Origin: Halostella litorea
GTDB lineage: Archaea > Halobacteriota > Halobacteria > Halobacteriales > Natronoarchaeaceae
DNA: 64,000 nt
Direction of reading: 5' to 3'
Assembly: GCF_004785955.1 (NCBI RefSeq)
Contig: NZ_SJER01000001.1
Span: forward strand, 558,001-622,000
Positions 57,068 through 64,000 of this stretch are shown here, one piece after another. The translations under genes and the position numbers were made by a program. The number at the start of each line of letters is the position of its first letter. Within the stretch, counting starts at the first letter, position 1. The notes under the pieces are model-generated. The model was not told the DNA's origin, did not search any database, and was given only the letters and a program-made list of their open reading frames with translations.

Positions 57068-58864
57068 CTACTTCTCGTCGACGTGTCGGACCGAGCAGGC
57101 GACGCCCCGAGTGCTCTCGCACATCTCCGGGCCGGACATCCGGGCGCGGCCGACGGCGAACGCCTTCGGCCCCTCGATCACCACCTCGTCGCCGACGCGG
57201 ACGTCGTCGTCGGCCTCGACGACGCCCGGCGCGAGGACGCTCCCGTGCGGGACGAACCCGTCTATCGACACGCGCTTGGTCGGCGCGTCGCTGTCGACCC
57301 AGCGGCGCGCGCCGGCCAGCGTGAACGCCAGCAGGCCGTACTGGGGCACCATCGCGGCCAGTTGCTCGCCGCCGCCGTCGTGCACCCGGAGCTTCGGGTA
57401 GCGGCTCTGCGTCGAGATGTCCCCGAAGACGGCGTCGCCGGCGCCCGGGCCGAACTGGTAGTCGGCGATGGCGCGGACGGTGTTGTGCTCGCGCTCCCGC
57501 TTCGAGAACTTCAGTTCGCCCGCGAGCGTCGCCGAGAGGTTGCCGAGCGACTCGGTCGTCGTCGGGTGGTCCTCGACGGTGTACTCGAAGTCGACATCGA
57601 GGTCCGCCTCCACGCGCTCGCACACCTCGCGGTACCCCTCGTCGGGGACGTGGGCGATCACCCGCGGGTACTCGTTGCGCTGCAGGTACCGGCGGAGCAC
57701 CGAGGCGACGAACTCCGTCTCGTCGGCCGACCAGCGGCCCGTCACCGCGGCGTCGTAGTGCTGGGCCGGGTAGGTGAGTTCCAGTTCCTGCGGGACGACG
57801 CCGATCGGCGATGTCATCGAGACGGTGTGGGCGCGGAACTGGACGGCGTCGTGGAACTGGCCGTGGCTCTGGGACTCGCTGTAGGGCTTGCGCGCCGAGC
57901 AGGGGACGAGCACCAGCGGGTTGTCGAACCGGTTGCGGTACCGCGAGGTGACGCGGTCGGCGAAGCGCTGGATCTCCACGCGCCGGAGCGTGTCCTCGGT
58001 CGTGGCGGCGATCTCCGAGTTTCGGAACACGGGCGTGCGCTCCTCGACGTACTCCCACTGCCCGTCGAACTCGCGGAACGCAGCGGTGAGCCACTGCTCG
58101 TGGCGGGCCTGCCCCTCGACGTAGTCGCGGAGCCGCCCCGCGCGGATCCGCTCGCGAACCCTGGCGAGTTCGGCCGCCAGCGCGTTGACGTTGTGCTCGG
58201 CGCAGTCGTCGCGGTCGAACTCGTCGACGGGCGTCCGGCAGGCCGGACAGGCACAGGGGAGTTCGGTCAGGTCCGCCAGGAACGCCTCGCCGTCCGTCGT
58301 GAGGTACTTGCCCTGCGTCCCCTTCACGACGGCGCGGTGCGGGTCGACGAGGTCGACGCCGGCGTACGCGAGCGTCGCGACGTTGCCCGGCGTCGCCACG
58401 CCCGGGAGGTACAGCGCCGCGTCCGCGGGGACCGCCTCGCGGACGTCGACGACCGCGTCGCGGAACGCCTCGCCGTGGCCGACGAAGCCCTGCGCGCCCG
58501 AGACGACGTAGGCGTCCGCGCCGAAGTCGTCGGCTGTGTCCGGCGAGACGACGGCGGCGTTGGGGTAGTCGACCTCGGGGTGGTCGACGGCGAACGACTC
58601 CTGGACCTCGTCGGCGGTCCCCGACGGGAACGCGCGGTGTGGCAGCACGGTAAGCGCCGCTCCGTCGCCCTCCGGGAGGTCGCGGTCGGCGGTCCAGAGG
58701 CTGCCCGCGTCGGCGAGGATACGGTTGACGCGGTCGCCGCCGGAAGCGTCGCCCGCGCGGTCGGCCTCGTCCACGAGCGCCGGCGTCGTCACCGGGTCGT
58801 CGAGCCGGAGCTCGGCCACCCGGGCGGGTCCGTCGCGCTCGTGGACCTCGAAGTAGTCGGTCAT
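57068..58864 (-). CDS. arcS: Archaeosine synthase alpha subunit (ArcS)
   Basis: A 598-aa TGT-related enzyme that acts with RaSEA on preQ0-tRNA to make archaeosine. Domains are an N-terminal catalytic-like TGT fold (with PHRAVVKGTQGKYLTTDG and zinc-type CACPAC), a middle region with the PCSARKPYSESQSH motif (ArcS-specific), and a C-terminal PUA domain (about 520-598, DAPTKRVSIDGFVPHGSVLAPGVVEADDDVRVGDEVV). It starts at ATG 58864. It lies between RaSEA and tgtA in an archaeosine neighbourhood. Confidence 0.93.
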   Translation of the reverse strand: MTDYFEVHERDGPARVAELRLDDPVTTPALVDEADRAGDASGGDRVNRILADAGSLWTADRDLPEGDGAALTVLPHRAFPSGTADEVQESFAVDHPEVDYPNAAVVSPDTADDFGADAYVVSGAQGFVGHGEAFRDAVVDVREAVPADAALYLPGVATPGNVATLAYAGVDLVDPHRAVVKGTQGKYLTTDGEAFLADLTELPCACPACRTPVDEFDRDDCAEHNVNALAAELARVRERIRAGRLRDYVEGQARHEQWLTAAFREFDGQWEYVEERTPVFRNSEIAATTEDTLRRVEIQRFADRVTSRYRNRFDNPLVLVPCSARKPYSESQSHGQFHDAVQFRAHTVSMTSPIGVVPQELELTYPAQHYDAAVTGRWSADETEFVASVLRRYLQRNEYPRVIAHVPDEGYREVCERVEADLDVDFEYTVEDHPTTTESLGNLSATLAGELKFSKREREHNTVRAIADYQFGPGAGDAVFGDISTQSRYPKLRVHDGGGEQLAAMVPQYGLLAFTLAGARRWVDSDAPTKRVSIDGFVPHGSVLAPGVVEADDDVRVGDEVVIEGPKAFAVGRARMSGPEMCESTRGVACSVRHVDEK

Positions 58865-58978
58865 ACCCCCATTCTGTGGGGCCGCGGGAATGAGCGCGTC
58901 GATCCGGGCCGGGGCGTGGGGTGCCAACTACACCCACACCCAGGCAACGCTTTTTGGACGACCGGTGTGTTTCGACGT

Positions 58979-60862
58979 ATGGACCAACTCGAAACCGACA
59001 GGGACGGCCGTCGCGCCCTCCTCGCCCTGGTGGGGCGATACGGCGACGGCTACCGCGGCCACGTCGCGGCCGGCGTCCTGCTGACGGTGCTGACGGTCGC
59101 GGTCGGGCAGGTGCTGCCGTACGTCCTCGGCGTCGCCATCGACGCGCTGTTTACCGGCGCGCAGCCCTACGAGATCGCGTTCCTCCCGGACGCGTGGATC
59201 CCGGCCGGCCGGACCGGCCAGTTCTGGTTCACGCTCGGGTTCATCGTCGCGATGTCCTTCGGGTCGCTCGTGTTCGGCACGACCGCGGACTACCTCTGGG
59301 GTCACTTCGCCCAGCACCTCCAGCACGAGGTGCGGGTCGACGCCTACGAGGCCGCCCAGGAGCGTGACCTGGCGTTCTACGACGACGTGCAGACGGGCGA
59401 GGTGATGAGCGTGCTGAACAACGACGTGAACAAGCTGGAGAACTTCTTCACCCAGATCGTTTCGATGGGGATCCGCGTGGTCGTGATGACCGGCGGCATC
59501 GCGCTGTTCATGCTGTGGATCCACGCGCAACTGGCCGCCGTCGCGCTGGTCATCCTCCCCGTGCTGTTCGGCGTGACGCGGCTGTTCGAGCGCCGCGTCT
59601 CCCCGAAGTACGAAGAGAAGCGGTCCCGCGTCGGCAAACTGAACGGCCGCCTGGAGAACAACGTCGGCGGGATCCAGACGATCAAGTCCTACGGCACCGA
59701 GGACGAGGAGGTCGACCGCGTGCAGGACTCCTCCGCGAGCTACCGCGACATCGCGTGGTCGGCGTTCCTCGAACGCGTCGGCCTCATCGGCTCCATCTCG
59801 GGGCTGACCTCCGTGGGCTACGCGCTGACCTTCCTCGTCGGGGGGTACTGGGTGCTGTTCGGCCCGCCCCTGTTTTTCACGTGGGAGCTGTCCGTCGGGA
59901 CGCTCGTCACGTTCCTGCTGTACAGCAACCGCTTCCAGTTCCCGATGTACCAGTTCGCCGGCGTGCTCGACGGCTACCAGAACGCCCGCGCCGCGGCGGC
60001 CCGCGTGATGACGCTGCTGGAGGGCGAGGCGGCCGTGCAGGACGACCCGGACGCCGACGAACTGACCGTCCGGGAGGGCCGTGTCACGTACGACGATGTG
60101 ACGTTCAGCTACGAGGACGCCGAGGACGACGCGCTCTCGGACGTCTCCTTCGAGGCCGAGCCGGGGTCGTTCGTCGGCCTCGTCGGCCCGACGGGCGCGG
60201 GCAAGTCGACGACGATGAAGCTGCTGCCGCGCCTGTACGACGTCGACGACGGCGCGGTCCGCGTCGACGGGCAGGACGTGCGGGACGTGACGCTGCGGAG
60301 CCTTCGCGAGCGCGTCGGCTACGTCTCCCAGGAGCCGTACCTCTTTACCGGCACCGTCGCGGAGAACGTCGCCTACGGCGCGGACGCCGACCACGAGGCC
60401 GTGGTGGCGGCCGCGAAAAGCGCCGGGGCACACGAGTTCGTCACGGAACTCGACGACGGCTACGACACGGAGGTCGGCGAGCGCGGCGTGAAGCTCTCCG
60501 GCGGCCAGCGCCAGCGGATCGCCCTGGCCCGGGCGCTGCTCAAGGACCCGGAGATACTCGTCCTCGACGAGGCGACGAGCCACGTCGACAACGAGACGGA
60601 GGCCGTCATCCAGGAGCGGCTGGACGACCTCACGGCCGACCGCACGACGTTCGCCATCGCACACCGCCTCTCGACGGTGCGGGACGCCGACACGATCCTC
60701 GTGTTCGACGACGGGGAGATAGTCGAGCGGGGCGGCCACGAGGAGCTGCTGGCCGCGGACGGCCTCTACGCGAACCTCTGGCGGGTGCAGGTCGGCGACG
60801 TGGAGGAGCTGCCCGACGCCTTCCTCGAACGCGCCCACGAGCGGATGCGCGCCGAGACGTAG
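58979..60862 (+). CDS. ABC transporter, fused permease and ATP-binding protein
   Basis: A 627-aa half-transporter of the MsbA/lipid-or-drug exporter type. Six transmembrane helices (residues about 25-340) precede the nucleotide-binding domain. Walker A is GPTGAGKS (403-410), the signature LSGGQ starts near 506, ILVLDEAT is Walker B and AHRLS is the H-loop (His about 561). Half-transporters work as dimers. The N-terminal region is family-typical, but the substrate is unknown. ATG 58979 follows a T5 run by about 25 nt. Confidence 0.93.
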   Translation: MDQLETDRDGRRALLALVGRYGDGYRGHVAAGVLLTVLTVAVGQVLPYVLGVAIDALFTGAQPYEIAFLPDAWIPAGRTGQFWFTLGFIVAMSFGSLVFGTTADYLWGHFAQHLQHEVRVDAYEAAQERDLAFYDDVQTGEVMSVLNNDVNKLENFFTQIVSMGIRVVVMTGGIALFMLWIHAQLAAVALVILPVLFGVTRLFERRVSPKYEEKRSRVGKLNGRLENNVGGIQTIKSYGTEDEEVDRVQDSSASYRDIAWSAFLERVGLIGSISGLTSVGYALTFLVGGYWVLFGPPLFFTWELSVGTLVTFLLYSNRFQFPMYQFAGVLDGYQNARAAAARVMTLLEGEAAVQDDPDADELTVREGRVTYDDVTFSYEDAEDDALSDVSFEAEPGSFVGLVGPTGAGKSTTMKLLPRLYDVDDGAVRVDGQDVRDVTLRSLRERVGYVSQEPYLFTGTVAENVAYGADADHEAVVAAAKSAGAHEFVTELDDGYDTEVGERGVKLSGGQRQRIALARALLKDPEILVLDEATSHVDNETEAVIQERLDDLTADRTTFAIAHRLSTVRDADTILVFDDGEIVERGGHEELLAADGLYANLWRVQVGDVEELPDAFLERAHERMRAET

Positions 60863-60907
60863 CGCGCGACCGGCGGAAGCGGCCGGGCCAGCGCGGCCGC
60901 GGCGGCC

Positions 60908-62380
60908 TCAGCGCCGCGTAGCGAGGTCGATCCGCTCGACACCCTCGGGCAGCCGTCGCAGGACGTGGTCCGGCCAGCCGTAGTGGGCGACCGTGACGTC
61001 GGAGCCGGGGTTGTGCTCGGCGAGGCGGGCCACGGCGTCGGCCGCGGCGGCGCGGGCGGCGTCGTCGAGCCGGTCGGGCGTCTCCGCCGTCAGCGGGTAC
61101 GTCTGTGACAGCGCCGGCGGCACGGGGCCGAACGGCGGGGCGAGGCTCCAGGTCGCGTCGTACCCCTCCACGTCGGCCCCCTCCGTGAGCAGCAGTTCGG
61201 CAGGCGCGTCGAGCCGGTCGAGGCGCTCGCGGTGGCGTAGCACCTCGGGGCGGCGCGCGCTCTCGGCGGAGACGTGGAAGAAAGTGCCCTTCGATACGGG
61301 GTCCGCCGCCTCCAACTGTTCGGCGTGGTCCAGCAGCGCGCGGTAGCCGTCGAGCATCGCCGGGTGGCCGCGGGCGCGGACCTCGACGAGTTCGAGTAGG
61401 TTTCCAGCGCGGATCGCCTGCTTGATCCGGCGGATCTCCGCGAAGGAGACGTGGAGGTTGTGGGCGGCGAGCTTCTCCTCGCGCTCGTCGCGGCCCAGCG
61501 CGCGGATCTCGTCGGGCGTGTGGGCGGCACACACCGGACAGGAACAGGGGAAGTACTCCAGGTCCCCGAGGTGCTGGGTGTTCCGCACGGTGAGGTAGCG
61601 GTCGTCGCGGGCGTAGATGGCGTAGGCCGCGGAGTCGAACAGGTCACAGCCCAGCGCCGTCGCGAGCGCGAACATCATGGGGTGGCCCGCGCCGAACAGG
61701 TGGACGGGGGCGTCCGGCGAGAGGCCCCGTTTCGACGCCGCGACCACGTTGACCATGTCGGCGTAGCGGTAGTCGTTCATCATCGGTACGACCGCGCCGA
61801 CCGGGAACACGTCGAGCGACGAGGCGTCGGCGGTCCGGGCGGCCGCCTCGCGGAGGTCGGTGTAGGTCGACCCCTGTATCGGCGCGGAGACGAGCATCTC
61901 GCCGGTGTCGACCGTCTCGGCCTCCGCGATGCGCTCCTCGGTCGTCGCGAGGTCGCTCTCGGCGGTCTCGCGGGCGGCGTCCGGCGGCGTCGGGATGTCG
62001 ACCGGCGTCCCCACGTCCGAGCCGATGTCCCGCTGGAACGTCAGGATCTCCTCGGTCGTCACGTCTATCTCGCCGTAGACGGAGAGCTGGAACGACCCGG
62101 AGTCGGTCATGATCGCGCCGTCGAAGTCGAGCATGGCGTGGAGCCCCTCCGCCAGGGCCCGCTCCCGAAGCTCCTCGTTCCCGTGGATGATGTAGGAGTT
62201 GGTGATCAGCATCTCCGCGCCGAACTCGTCGGCGAGCCGCGCGGGGGCGATCGTCTCCAGGTTGGGGTTTATCACCGGCAGCAGCGCCGGCGTCTCGACG
62301 GTCACCCCCGCCCGGGGGACGGAAAGCTCCCCGATGCGGCCCGCGACGTCGGCGTCGCGGAGTTCGAAGTTGTCGCGCAT
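60908..62380 (-). CDS. tgtA: tRNA-guanine(15) transglycosylase (archaeosine TGT)
   Basis: A 490-aa archaeal TGT that replaces G15 of tRNA with preQ0. The TIM-barrel active site has [17 protein letters not shown] and the nucleophile Asp93 region [11 protein letters not shown]. The zinc site is CSCPVC plus a later His. The [11 protein letters not shown] motif (family-typical) and a C-terminal part of about 120 aa without a full PUA domain are visible. It starts at ATG 62380. It faces the ABC gene across a 45-nt gap. Confidence 0.95.
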   Translation of the reverse strand: MRDNFELRDADVAGRIGELSVPRAGVTVETPALLPVINPNLETIAPARLADEFGAEMLITNSYIIHGNEELRERALAEGLHAMLDFDGAIMTDSGSFQLSVYGEIDVTTEEILTFQRDIGSDVGTPVDIPTPPDAARETAESDLATTEERIAEAETVDTGEMLVSAPIQGSTYTDLREAAARTADASSLDVFPVGAVVPMMNDYRYADMVNVVAASKRGLSPDAPVHLFGAGHPMMFALATALGCDLFDSAAYAIYARDDRYLTVRNTQHLGDLEYFPCSCPVCAAHTPDEIRALGRDEREEKLAAHNLHVSFAEIRRIKQAIRAGNLLELVEVRARGHPAMLDGYRALLDHAEQLEAADPVSKGTFFHVSAESARRPEVLRHRERLDRLDAPAELLLTEGADVEGYDATWSLAPPFGPVPPALSQTYPLTAETPDRLDDAARAAAADAVARLAEHNPGSDVTVAHYGWPDHVLRRLPEGVERIDLATRR

Positions 62381-62449
62381 TGCCCGGTCGTATCCGCGGC
62401 GCCGGGGTAAGGATTCCGTTCCGACCGACCCGCCGAGCGCGGCCCGGCG

Positions 62450-63094
62450 TCAGCGTGGCGGCTCCCGGCCGGGACCCGTCAGGAACCGCTTGAGGACGCG
62501 CGCCTCCCCGCGCCGCAACACGCCGCTCGCGGTCGACTTGTCCACGTCGAGGGCCGCCGCGACGTCCGCCAGCGTACACGCACGCGGCACCTCGAAGTAC
62601 CCCATTCGGAGCGCCGTCCCCAGTACCTCGCGCTGGCGGTCGGTGAGCAGGCCGTCGGAGTCGGCGTCGCCGACGATGGAGAGCAGTTCGTACCCGAGGT
62701 CGGACGCCTCCAGCCCGTCGCGGAGGCGCTCGAACTCCGTCCGGGTGCCGGTGAGGTCGAACTCGAACCACCCGTCGCGGACGACGACGGGGTACTCGGG
62801 CGCGAGCGCCGGCCCGGCGGCGAACTCGTAGAGCGCGACGTCGGACGTCTCGTACCGCGCCAGCACGGTCCCCTCGGCGGCGTCCAACCGCTGATAGTCC
62901 GCTATCGACGGGTGGTCGCGGATCGCGTCGCCGACCGCGGCCGGGGAGTCGGCGGCGACCTCGCCCAGTTCGACCGCCGTATCGCCGGTTCTGAGTCCGG
63001 TCAGAAGCCGGAACGTCGCGTCCGGGTACGCCCGCGACACCTCCGACACCCACGTCGTCTCCGGGAGTTCGATCCGGAACTCCGCCCTGATCAT
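62450..63094 (-). CDS. Bat-type helix-turn-helix regulator
   Basis: A 214-aa Bat-family regulator. The C-terminal HTH_10 domain has LTDRQREVLGTALRMGYFEVPRACTLADVAAALDVDKSTASGVLRRGEARVLKRF (about 150-205). The N-terminal region (MIRAEFRIELPETTWVSEVSRAYPDATFRLL) is a sensor typical of these regulators. Targets are unknown; it lies upstream of tgtA on the same strand with a 69-nt gap. Confidence 0.87.
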   Translation of the reverse strand: MIRAEFRIELPETTWVSEVSRAYPDATFRLLTGLRTGDTAVELGEVAADSPAAVGDAIRDHPSIADYQRLDAAEGTVLARYETSDVALYEFAAGPALAPEYPVVVRDGWFEFDLTGTRTEFERLRDGLEASDLGYELLSIVGDADSDGLLTDRQREVLGTALRMGYFEVPRACTLADVAAALDVDKSTASGVLRRGEARVLKRFLTGPGREPPR

Positions 63095-63141
63095 CCGGCG
63101 ACCCCTCCCGGGTCGGACGGCGATCCCATCATGTTGGGGAA

Positions 63142-63999
63142 ATGCGTTCCCCTCGTCCCTCGGTGTTTCGATCCATGGCACGACACGCTCGCCTGCGGAC
63201 GCTCGTGGAGGCGGTACGGTCCGACCGGTGGAGCAGTCCGCGCGCACTGGTCGCCGAACTGCGCCGTCGGAACCCGCCCCTGTTCGCGGTCGCCGCGCTC
63301 AACGCCGCGCTGTTCGCCGCGTTCGCCGCCGGCGTCCCGCTCGACCCGCGAACCGTCGCCGGCGACCCGGTGTGGCTCAAGCCGGCCAAGTTCGCCGGGG
63401 CGATCGCGCTCGTCACCGCCACGCTCGGCTGGCTCTCCAAGCACCTGCCGGTCGCGGCGTCGAGGGTCCGGCGGGCCTCGCACGGCATCGCCGCGGGACT
63501 CGTGCTGGAGATCCTGCTCATCGGTGGACAGGCCGCCCGCGGCGTCGGGTCGCACTTCAACGACGCGACGGCGCTCGACACCGCGGTCGGTGCCGTGATG
63601 GGCGTCACCATCCTCGGGGTCGTCGGACTGGTCGCGCTCCTGCTCGTCCGGTCGCGGGGCCGCGACTTCGGGGTGCATCCCGCGTTCCAACTGGGGATCC
63701 TGCTCGGGGGCGCGCTGTTCGTCGTCGGGTCGCTGGAGGGCGGGGCGATGCTGGCGATCGGCGGGCGCGCGACCGCGCCAGGACCGACGGTGCCCGTCCT
63801 CGGGTGGTCGCTCGGCGGCGACTTCCGGCTGGCTCACTTCGTCGGACTCCACGCCCTGCAACTGCTGCCGCTCACCGGCTACCTGGCCGGGGCGGCGTCC
63901 GAGGCCGGCCTCCTCCGGCGGCCGAAGCGCGTCGTCGCCGCGGTCGCCGCCGCGTTCCTCGCGGCGCTCGGCCACGCGCTCGTGCCGCTGGTCGGGTGA
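63142..63999 (+). CDS. Polytopic membrane protein (285 aa)
   Basis: A 285-aa protein with a basic N-terminus and about seven hydrophobic helices. Features such as DPVWLKPAKFAGAIAL, EILLIGGQAARGVGSHFN and DFRLAHFVGLHALQLLP have conserved-looking polar residues (His, Lys) inside helices, as in some heme- or quinone-binding membrane proteins, but I cannot name a family. ATG 63142 or in-frame ATG 63175 could be the start. It is divergent from the Bat regulator and ends one base before the window ends. Confidence 0.72.
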   Translation: MRSPRPSVFRSMARHARLRTLVEAVRSDRWSSPRALVAELRRRNPPLFAVAALNAALFAAFAAGVPLDPRTVAGDPVWLKPAKFAGAIALVTATLGWLSKHLPVAASRVRRASHGIAAGLVLEILLIGGQAARGVGSHFNDATALDTAVGAVMGVTILGVVGLVALLLVRSRGRDFGVHPAFQLGILLGGALFVVGSLEGGAMLAIGGRATAPGPTVPVLGWSLGGDFRLAHFVGLHALQLLPLTGYLAGAASEAGLLRRPKRVVAAVAAAFLAALGHALVPLVG

Positions 64000-64000
64000 G

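Noticed and set aside
57083-60862. A very long plus-strand open frame (over 1,200 codons) running antisense to arcS into the ABC gene
   Set aside because: Only its end, from ATG 58979, is the real ABC transporter. The rest is antisense to arcS and has no family features; such frames are common in high-GC haloarchaeal DNA.
1-64000. CRISPR arrays, insertion sequences, rRNA operons
   Set aside because: I found no regularly spaced repeats, transposase signatures or rRNA sequence in the window.

Overview
This window is chromosomal DNA from a haloarchaeon (class Halobacteria); I cannot name the genus. It has very high GC and an acidic predicted proteome. It carries archaeal genes (aIF2-gamma, RpoE'/RpoE'', S24e, S27ae, a Kae1-Bud32 fusion, CetZ, archaeosine and F420 biosynthesis) and haloarchaea-specific small families. 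Many genes have an A/T-rich TATA-like box 25-30 nt before the start codon, the pattern of leaderless haloarchaeal transcripts, and I used this to choose several starts. The genes are packed tightly, often with ATGA overlaps or convergent stops a few bases apart. I see no CRISPR array, insertion sequence or rRNA operon.

Layout. 0.1-2.8 kb: a DapA/KDG-type aldolase, a MOT1-like molybdate/sulfate transporter and a two-gene unit with a 32-aa peptide and a PIN-like protein. 2.8-10 kb (minus strand): an information-processing block with hpt, rdgB, a DUF5808 protein, kae1-bud32, rps27ae, rps24e, a 53-aa protein, dephospho-CoA kinase, spt4, rpoE1, a PIN nuclease and aIF2-gamma. 10-16 kb: a zinc-ribbon regulator, lipoprotein and membrane genes, and an overlapping AAA ATPase / metallo-beta-lactamase / membrane-peptide operon. 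16-26 kb: an Agl23-like membrane protein, thiolase, a fused siroheme decarboxylase, an SDR, a TrpD-like protein, an AstE-like deacylase, two Tat lipoproteins and a cyclophilin. 26-36 kb: regulators, a GIDE-like membrane protein, HtpX, CbiM/CbiN-like proteins, ferredoxin, tRNA-Leu(UAA) with a duplicated 3' end, TrkA flanked by two Lrp-ligand-domain proteins, and an orphan E1-alpha. 36-47 kb: tmk, an epimerase, CetZ with a membrane partner, cofC, cofG, a lone NuoH, a Bat-type regulator, cofH and a TerB-like membrane protein. 46.6-50.2 kb: purC, purU, purS and purQ. 50-61 kb: the three archaeosine genes (RaSEA, arcS, tgtA), interleaved with a methyltransferase, VanZ, a tungsten-type aldehyde ferredoxin oxidoreductase facing a MoaD-like pair, and an ABC exporter. 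The window ends with a Bat-type regulator and a membrane protein.

The gaps carry information. The largest are 3979-4239, 6675-6842, 10047-10277, 37507-37702, 46415-46609 and 56301-56581. Two of them (4169-4238 and 6727-6793) hold copies of the same roughly 70-bp structured element in opposite orientations. The gap after tRNA-Leu holds a 22-bp repeat of the tRNA 3' end. The AOR/MoaD junction holds a long hairpin. Several promoters carry short tandem or inverted repeats that look like operators.

Functional groups. CofC, CofG and CofH make coenzyme F420. TgtA, ArcS and RaSEA make archaeosine in tRNA. PurC, PurS and PurQ run purine synthesis, with PurU supplying formate. RpoE1/Spt4, aIF2-gamma, S24e and S27ae belong to transcription and translation. 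AOR with a twin-diglycine MoaD-like protein, and NuoH placed between F420 genes, are the least conventional associations here.
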